Assembly (NCBI GenBank): GCA_948567375.1
Contig: OX419762.1
Coordinates: 11,352,001 to 11,416,000 of the forward strand
Length of the DNA stretch: 64,000 nt
Direction of reading: 5' to 3'
DNA from: Lunularia cruciata
Lineage: Eukaryota > Streptophyta > Marchantiopsida > Lunulariales > Lunulariaceae
Shown here: positions 58,293 to 64,000 of the stretch, piece after piece
How the letters are laid out: each line of letters begins with the position of its first letter
Position numbering within the stretch: position 1 is the first letter of the stretch
Made by a program: the position numbers and the translations under genes
Notes under the pieces: generated by a model
What the model saw: only the letters and a program-made list of their open reading frames with translations
The model's database searches: none
Told to the model about the DNA's origin: nothing

Positions 58293-61200
58293 ATGAGAAC
58301 CTCGAGTAGACCGGCCACTGGAGCTTGGGCTGCTCCTTTGAGATCTCGCAATTCTGCCCAAGCTGGATTAAATTCAAATGCACCTCTTTCAAGAAATATC
58401 CAAGCGAGGCCTGTCACTCAAGAGTGGAACCATAAAGATCCACCGAGCGAACATCCAGTCGCAGAATATGAAGATTCAGACAGTGCTGAAGAAACTGAAA
58501 AAGGGAATACGGATGTAGAATCACTACAAGCGGAAATATTTGGTGACTATGCCGGAGTCCAAAGACTAGAGGATCTGAATGAAGCTGGTATCGAGAAAAT
58601 ACGTGGTCTCTTGGTTGCAGCTCGGAGTGGTGGCACCACATGCTTAATTTGCTATGAGCGGGTGAGGGCAACAGACTATGTCTGGGATTGTAAATCAGGT
58701 TGCTTTGAAATATTCCACATCACGTGTATACAGTCATGGGCAAGACAAGCCCTGAATGCATCCGAGGAGAGAGCTCTAAGAAGATTTTCCGCTGACAGCT
58801 TCCCAGGTGCTGCAGCTGCAAGTGCCCGATGGCATTGCCCGAAATGTAGGGCAGAATACATTAGTTCACAGATTCCTAGAGAGTACCGTTGTTTCTGTGG
58901 GAAAGAAGTAAATCCTGGTTCAGATCCATGGCTCGCTCCTCACACTTGCGGAGAAAGATGTAGTCGGAAACTTGAAGGTGATTGTGGCCATGAGTGCAAG
59001 CTCCTCTGTCATCCCGGTCCCTGCCCCCCATGCCCTCAGCTTGTACAAGGAGTTTGCTTCTGTGGCGCCAAATTTGAGGTTCGTCGCTGTGGCCGTAGCA
59101 AATTTTCATGTGGGAGTACATGCGGGAAAACTCTTGCATGTGGGAAACATTCTTGTGAGGGTGGTTGCCATGATGGAGAATGTCCGCCTTGTACCAAGAC
59201 GGGCACATATTCTTGCCAGTGCAGAAAGGACGTAGCTGTACGCCCTTGTGTAGATTCAGATTTTCGGTGCGAGCAACCTTGTCACAAACAGTTAAGCTGC
59301 AAGAAACACTGGTGTGACAAAGGTTGCCATGCAGGGTCATGTGGCGAATGCAAACTGGCTGGCAGGAGGAGTTGTCCTTGCGGTAAGAAAGAGTATAAAG
59401 GTGTGGCTTGTGATACTGCTGTCCCAACTTGTGGGTCAACCTGCGAAAAGATGCTATCTTGCTCTTTGCACCGATGCCAAGAGCGTTGCCATACTGGTCC
59501 CTGCAACAATACATGTCGAGTTGTTCTCAACAAATCATGCCACTGTGGGAGCCTGAAGAAACAGGTCAGATGACATTGCTCAGTTGTGAAGAGAGGCTTG
59601 TTCTGCACGATGCTGTCTGTTATCATTGTGTTTCTAACTCTTAGTTTAGAGTATGCCTACTGAAGTTGTCGTTTGGAGAAATTCACCTCAATGTTTTTCG
59701 TTGTGACAGGTTCCGTGCCATCAGGAGTTCCAGTGTGATAGGAAATGTCAACGCATGCGCGACTGTACACGGCATCCTTGTAGGAAACGTTGCTGTGACG
59801 GTGATTGCCCACCTTGTCAAGAGGTAGTATCTTTAAACTTGTTTGGAGAAGGGGTCTCTTGTTTGCCACAGCTCGGATTGCCATTGATTTAGAGTCTTTG
59901 TAAACATATGAGGTTTTCCGCGGAACTACACTCTCAACTGACACCTGGTTGCTTTCTACTTCGGCTACGCAGGTTTGTGGGCGGAGGCTCAGGTGTAAGA
60001 ATCACAAATGCCCTGCACCCTGTCACAGGTACTACGCTGGTGAGCTTTTTGAGTATTTAGTAGAACCGATCTCTTGTCAGAGTTCGCTGTCTTCATCATC
60101 CTAGTACCACACATAAGACTGGTCGGTATTCTTGGGAATATAGAGAAAACTTGGCAGCCTGTCTTGGGCCGACAAGAAACTTGAGTCTGGGAAGGCCACC
60201 TGGAATCCCACATACCTCTGATATCACTCAAAACTCAGCCTGTATTACATGTAATACATTTGCGTTTAACAATGGATTCTGATCAACAGATCGACAGAAG
60301 CATGTGCACCATGCCCTGTGTCAGTTCGAATATCATGCGCTTGTGGCCTGACCTCGTTTGAAGTAAGTATTCATCACTTTTTGATAATTATAGCTCAAAT
60401 GCACAGCTCTATCGTGAATTCACAACATTGCCCAGCAATTGTATGACCTCACAGACCAACTAGAATAAAAGTGTTGTGTGCCTCCTGTCTGAGAAGGTAC
60501 CTTGTGGAATGGAGATGGACCAGAAACCTCCTCGATGCTCGAAACGGTGTCAGATACCTCCGCGTTGTTCTCATGGTGCAAACTGCAAGGTAGTTGTTTA
60601 TGGATGTTTGCTTTAGAACAACTAGGCAACCATAATCTTCTTCCACCTTTTACTTTCGAGTTTTGGTAGTTGCCACTCTAGGATTGCTGCTGAGTAGAAG
60701 AATGGGAATGCATGTGGCCATGTAACAAACATTTTTCGATGTTATTGTTGCAGTTTTTCTGGGAACTGTATCGGCCTGATCCTACTGTTTAGGAAAGTTC
60801 TAGACATGGATGAGATTGCTTTGGTACCATCGTTTAAATATACGTTCCTTAGTGATGTATACTTATGTTATTCATGGGCTTAACTATGAGTGCAATGTCT
60901 ATTACTGCAGCCTCATGCTTGTCATTATGGACCATGTCCACCATGCCAGCTGCCCTGTAACGCTGAGCTACCGTGTGGCCACAAGTGCACAAAAAGGTAT
61001 GTTGTCTTCGTATGCCATACCTTTTGGCTTAAATTGCTTGCAAGCCTTACAGGATTTAGCGGAGACTTGCATTGGGTTATTAAGTTTGTTATGCATATAA
61101 TTCAGGATCAACTTTGGTTCAAACAGGTGTCATGGTCCTAGGCCAGTTCCAAATCCCGAGTACACTTTGAAACCTAAAAAGAAGAAAAAGGTCACTGAGA

Positions 61201-64000
61201 GCTCAGATGCAGTCACTGGACTTCCTTGCCCGCCATGTACGGAGATCGTTGTTAGACAGTGCCTCGGCCAACATATGGGGATCGAAAGAATGGTATGAGT
61301 TCATCCCTGTCAATGACTGATTTTCAATTATACTGTCTTCTAGGTCAACTTGTCGCATCATGTAATACTCTGCTCTTATGTGCCATTAAATGTATCCAGA
61401 TGGTCTGCTCAGAGGCCAAGGATTTTCAATGTGGGAATTCCTGCGGGAACTTGCTTGCTTGCGGCAATCACTTCTGCAACAACCCTTGTCATCCTGTATA
61501 CACGAATCCGAATCCTGATTTACAACTCAGACAGAATGGTGGGCTACCCGGCACGAAAGAAGCTGACGTTTACAGCACGTGTGAGCAGTGTCACCTAGGG
61601 TGTCAGAAGGTAATCTATGTTCACTTGTTCTTCGTCCGCGTTTGCCACTTAGTAAGCTCACAGTTCTCACGTGAGCTAGCGTACGCTAAATGATCGCCCC
61701 AAGAAGTTGATGAAATTTGTTAAAGTTTGCCGAACACTATACAGGCATAAAAAATTGTAAAAGGAAAGGAAAATTGTTTAGGTTATGAAGCATATACGCT
61801 TATGTGCGTAGATCTATCTCTGATAACAAGCGTGTTTAATGCAGAAACGTGCATCGTGTGCTCATCCATGTCCTTTACCCTGTCATCCGGGAGATTGTCC
61901 ACCTTGCAAGATTCTCGTGAAGCGTGGTTGCTACTGCGAAACTCTTGTCCATGTTTTTGACTGCAACACATTCACAGCTGCGTCTGTGAAAGAAAGAGCG
62001 AAAATGCTCTCATGCGGTGGCCCTTGTCACAGGTACGAGATTTTACCGGAGTATGAGAGTTTTGAATGTGATTGAAAGTAAGGAGAAAAGTTTTGCAGAA
62101 GCCTTTTAAAGCTCATCCTGTCCGTTAATGTCTATTTTTTCTTTAAGCAGTCAGAAGAACCAGTTTATGTACTTTCTATCCACTATATGCGATTAGTGGC
62201 CAAAATATTCATGTGACCGGCTCAATCAGTTTGCAAGAAAGAATAGGTCTGGGCTTAACTAGACAACACATCAAACACCTGCAAAGTATTCTTTCGAGAT
62301 TTTACATGTGGACATTAAATCTCATTAAGTTAGCAGGGGCTCTTATGTAACGTTGTCGTCTATTTGAACAGGAAGTTGGCAAATTGTGCGCACATGTGTT
62401 CCGACATATGCCATCCTGGGGCTTGCCAAATGGCAAAGAGCTGTAGAAAGAAGGTACCATGTTTGCACCTCTCACTGATTGCGCAACATAATTATTATGT
62501 TTCTCAACTATGTAATTGCTGACTACTTAGTAATTCTGTTGTCAACTTCTTATCCTCAACGGCTTGCTTTTACCTGGGAACGGATGTCAGAACATCATGT
62601 CTCTCTGTTCGTTTGCGGGCTTAACGTTCCTTACATTCAAGTAAGGAGCAATTCTTTTCCCTCGTCACCTTTGACCGATCTTCTATTAATTCCACTACGT
62701 ACTTTCTCATAGTCGAATTGATCCGTCCACTCTTCATCTCTCTATCCAATGATTTCTTTTCTTAAACCAAACCTTTTCCAAACCTTCATTCTGGGCTATT
62801 AGTGATACGAACTCGTCTTTCAATAGCCTGACCTCCACCTTAAGAACTCTGATTCTAAAGCAGCTGTTTTGTCCTTTTTCTGCCCTCTGCCCTCTGCCCT
62901 CAGGGCTTCCTCCTTTTCGGCCAGCTCTCGCTTTAATCGACCCCTCTCTTCGGTCAACCGAGAAATTGCCAATCTGATTTCGCGATACATTTCGCGTGCC
63001 CTCCTTAGCACAGTTATAGCTTCTATCAACAGTTGGTCCCTAAAGCGAGGCCATCCAATTTCTCTAGACTAGTCCAGAATTTTCTCCTGCTCTGCCAACG
63101 TTAGTTTTCCAACTTTAGGGATCATTCTTTATACTAAGAGGCACAAACGAGTAGAAGATGGAGTGAGACTTACTTAACTGAGCTGGACTGAGTGGTAACA
63201 AAACGGTCCTATGAAGGAATGATTATGGCTAAAGGCATTCTTTTACTCTAGCATTGAGTAAATAAAGTAGTAGAGGATTTCCTCACACGAAAGCTACGAA
63301 TGAAGTTAAGTATGAAACTAATGTAACAAAAGACTTGAGCAGACTGACCAAAGGTATCAGTATCAGTTCACCTTAAAAGCACTGATGGTAAGTGCGGAGC
63401 ACTTCATTTGTGGTGTCCATCGTCGACAGTAGCGACAAGTCTGTGCACAAAAGTGTGCGTGAATTTATCGGCATTAACACTTGTATCACGGACGCAGGAT
63501 CTCAACACGAACTGTTTGTGTAGATGTTAGCACAGGACTTGGTGTATCGAATGAAGTTCAGGGTTGGTAGTGCACAAAGTCTGTTTCCAATCTTAGTTTC
63601 TTCAGCTATCTTTGAGTGCTGAAACTAAAATGGAGTGTCCACAAACATGATATCGGTGTACTTCCTCTTCATCACAGGCAATAGTGATGTGAACATGCCA
63701 CGAACTGAACATGACCTGAGTGTCTTGGTGTACTTCCTCTTAATTATAGGTAATAGTGCGGTGCACATGCCAAAGACTGAAGAAAGAATGGTTATGCTCA
63801 GAAGTACAAGCAGCTCAGCGAGTCAACAAGCAGAATGAAGCATCAAGAACGGTTGTTGGCTTACTGGCTTGTGACCAGATATGCATGAAGTTGGCAGCAG
63901 AAAAGCAGGCAGAAGAGGAGGCTGAGCAACAACTTCGGCAGAGAAGGGCGAAAGAAGCAGAGGTGTGGGCATTTTAAGCTTGAAATCTATGTCTCTCCCC
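58293..64000 (+). CDS. NFXL2: NFXL2-type RING-CH / NF-X1 zinc-finger protein, 3' end outside window
   Basis: Exons: 58293-59564, 59710-59823, 59973-60028, 60290-60362, 60497-60589, 60911-60996, 61127-61292, 61400-61609, 61845-62032, 62372-62453, 63750-63962; all visible introns are GT-AG, phases agree, and 851 codons are present. The acidic N-terminus is followed by a C4HC3 RING-CH finger: C117, C120, C133, C137, H142, C145, C182, C185. About ten NF-X1 fingers follow from residue 231 (for example CGHECKLLCHPGPCPPC and CAHPCPLPCHPGDCPPC). The end has RCTCQRLKKEWLCSEVQAA and a Glu/Gln-rich coiled coil, as in plant NFXL2, whose C-terminal tail must lie beyond the edge. Family knowledge: plant NFX1-like proteins act in stress signalling and transcription, with possible ubiquitin-ligase activity from the RING; Arabidopsis NFXL2 also affects the clock. 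The order and spacing favour NFXL2 over NFXL1. ATG at 58,293 is the first in frame after a stop. Confidence 0.94.
62454..63749 (+). other. NFXL2 intron 10, the longest visible intron of the gene
   Basis: 1,296 nt between donor GTACCA and acceptor TTATAG. It contains an antisense coding relic (62,820-63,130) and a duplicated acceptor region (63,654-63,780), so it has clearly received inserted and duplicated DNA. Other visible introns of this gene are about 100-340 nt. Confidence 0.85.
62820..63130 (-). pseudogene. Antisense coiled-coil coding relic of unknown family
   Basis: An open stretch of 69 codons (63,029-62,820) extends upstream in frame across one TAG to about 63,120. It begins KVGKLTLAEQEKILD, continues SREIGWPRFRDQLL and ends in a highly charged heptad-like region (LTEERGRLKRELAEKEEAL). 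This looks like the start of a gag-like or structural transposon protein, but I do not recognise the family. Confidence 0.45.
63654..63780 (+). repeat. Tandem duplication of a 3' splice site, period 72 bp
   Basis: 63,654-63,708 and 63,726-63,780 are copies with about 80% identity, each containing GGTGTACTTCCTCTT, an acceptor AG, AATAGTG and ACATGCCA. The second copy supplies the acceptor and first codons of exon 11. The first copy has a CAG acceptor but would reach TGA after four codons. Confidence 0.85.

Noticed and set aside
58876-59514. 212-codon open frame on the minus strand
   Set aside because: Lies entirely antisense to NFXL2 exon 1, whose zinc fingers explain the region; an artefact of the regular Cys/His codon pattern.

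Overview
This is nuclear DNA of a land plant. The evidence is spliceosomal genes with GT-AG introns (RFC1 and NFXL2), Ty3/gypsy chromoviruses primed by initiator-Met tRNA, a hAT transposase relic, and plastid DNA fragments inside a nuclear intron. The plastid psbB and tRNA pieces look more like those of a bryophyte or other non-flowering plant than of an angiosperm, but I cannot name the species.

Layout. Bases 1-3.6 kb are AT-rich with no supportable gene. About 3.6-26.2 kb is of more mixed composition, partly GC-richer, also without a recognisable gene, and carries short tandem duplications and microsatellites. A complete 22-exon gene for the large subunit of the clamp loader, RFC1 (1080 aa), runs on the minus strand at 26,236-35,726. 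Its 2,033-nt intron 11 holds a scrambled plastid-derived insert with pieces of psbB, trnV-GAC/rrn16, trnS, psbB again and the trnA-UGC intron. From about 36.2 to 43.5 kb the DNA is very AT-rich and contains two diverged copies of an unknown repeat on either side of a decayed hAT transposase. From 43.5 to 55.5 kb an old minus-strand chromovirus (element A) is split by a younger plus-strand chromovirus (element B, full length with two LTRs). From 58,293 to the right edge lie the first 11 exons (851 codons) of an NFXL2-type RING-CH/NF-X1 zinc-finger gene; its 3' end is outside the window.

The two cellular genes are intact in frame and splice sites and are separated by about 22 kb of repeats. RFC1 loads PCNA at primer-template junctions. 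NFXL2-type proteins are regulators linked in Arabidopsis to stress and clock control. Nothing links the two genes functionally.

Most notable: the element A LTR carries nine GAAnnTTC/TTCnnGAA octamers in about 210 bp directly upstream of a TATA box, the architecture of a heat-shock promoter. Others are the plastid mosaic inside RFC1, two back-to-back perfect hairpins in the hAT relic, and a duplicated 3' splice site before the last visible NFXL2 exon.
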